Shown here: positions 51,219 to 51,305 of the stretch, piece after piece | How the letters are laid out: every line of letters begins with the position of its first letter | How positions within the stretch are numbered: the first letter of the stretch is position 1 | Origin: Bacillota bacterium | GTDB taxonomy: Bacteria > Bacillota > Clostridia > Christensenellales > Christensenellaceae | NCBI GenBank assembly: GCA_023393165.1 | Contig: JAEWMJ010000017.1 | Location: 1 to 51,305, forward strand | DNA length: 51,305 nt | Direction: 5' to 3' | Notes under the pieces: generated by a model | Seen by the model: the letters and a program-made list of their open reading frames with translations, nothing else | Told to the model about the DNA's origin: nothing | Databases searched by the model: none | Program-made: the position numbers and the translations under genes

Positions 51219-51270
51219 TAAAACACCAGAAGATGAGATCAATTTTCTCAACATTCTGGTGTTTTAATAT
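51219..51270. terminator. Terminator-like hairpin after the NlpC/P60 gene
   Basis: TAAAACACCAGAA (51219-51231) and TTCTGGTGTTTTA (51254-51266) form a perfect 13-base stem with an inner TGAGA/TCTCA stem. A- and T-rich flanks allow function in both directions. It lies 85 bases after the stop; 51135-51218 holds nothing I can name. Confidence 0.7.
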
Positions 51271-51305
51271 ATTTGAATATATAATAGCTTGGATTAATAC
51301 GCTAT

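Overview
The window reads as a piece of a Gram-positive, strictly anaerobic Bacillota genome (Clostridia; a Christensenella-like gut or environmental fermenter would fit, but the taxon cannot be fixed from sequence alone). The signs are strong GGAGG ribosome binding sites, oxygen-sensitive enzymes (a glycyl radical enzyme and 4-hydroxybutyryl-CoA dehydratase), butyrate-type CoA enzymes, an NPKTG cell-wall sorting signal, InlB/Flg_new repeats, many lipoproteins and no outer-membrane proteins. Nearly everything is on the + strand. I see no tRNA, rRNA, CRISPR array, transposase or phage gene.

Layout. 1-840: the 3' end of an unknown gene, a dispersed repeat with terminal inverted repeats, possible gene debris, a terminator and a strong promoter over a palindrome. 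847-19910: a long catabolic cluster. In order it has an aldehyde dehydrogenase, a glycyl radical enzyme (GRE) and its activase, 4-hydroxybutyrate dehydrogenase, 4-hydroxybutyryl-CoA dehydratase, a small Cys protein, a 4-hydroxybutyrate CoA-transferase, a split transketolase, 3-hydroxybutyryl-CoA dehydrogenase, a Zn alcohol dehydrogenase, a FadR-type GntR regulator, a VOC protein, an acyl-CoA dehydrogenase, an aldo/keto reductase, a second copy of the repeat, thiolase, crotonase and an SDR. 20061-26706: an envelope region with a membrane-bound serine hydrolase, an OmpR/HK two-component system, a propeller-like lipoprotein and a polysaccharide deacetylase. 26825-30525: a thiol/electron-transfer module (TlpA, a 47-aa CxxC protein, a membrane 4Fe-4S protein, a second TlpA), a flavodoxin-like protein and a DUF1540 protein. 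30749-36718: a 7TM-type histidine kinase, a NarL-type regulator and a 1112-aa wall-anchored surface protein. 36882-37682: surE. 37795-48160: a sugar-type ABC importer locus that also carries an HlyD-like adaptor, a MacB-core-like membrane protein and a propeller/solute-binding fusion, with a divergent two-component system and MalK-type ATPase. 48202-51134: a DUF2207-like lipoprotein and an NlpC/P60 hydrolase with two peptidoglycan-binding domains.

How the catabolic cluster may work. Succinate semialdehyde is reduced to 4-hydroxybutyrate, activated by CoA transfer and dehydrated to crotonyl-CoA. Crotonyl-CoA can be reduced to butyryl-CoA or hydrated, oxidised and thiolysed to acetyl-CoA. All these enzymes are present except EtfAB. 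The GRE heads the operon and keeps the Cys-x-Glu pair of GRE dehydratases/lyases, but with unusual flanking residues (GCWET) and an unusual glycyl-radical loop (RMGGLSAYF). My inference, not shown by sequence, is that it makes succinate semialdehyde or a close relative from a hydroxylated C4 acid such as 3,4-dihydroxybutyrate, and that transketolase, SDR, ADH and AKR supply that acid from a larger deoxy-sugar acid.

The second candidate for something undescribed is the 41-48 kb locus, where import permeases are fused in one operon with parts that normally belong to MacAB-type exporters.
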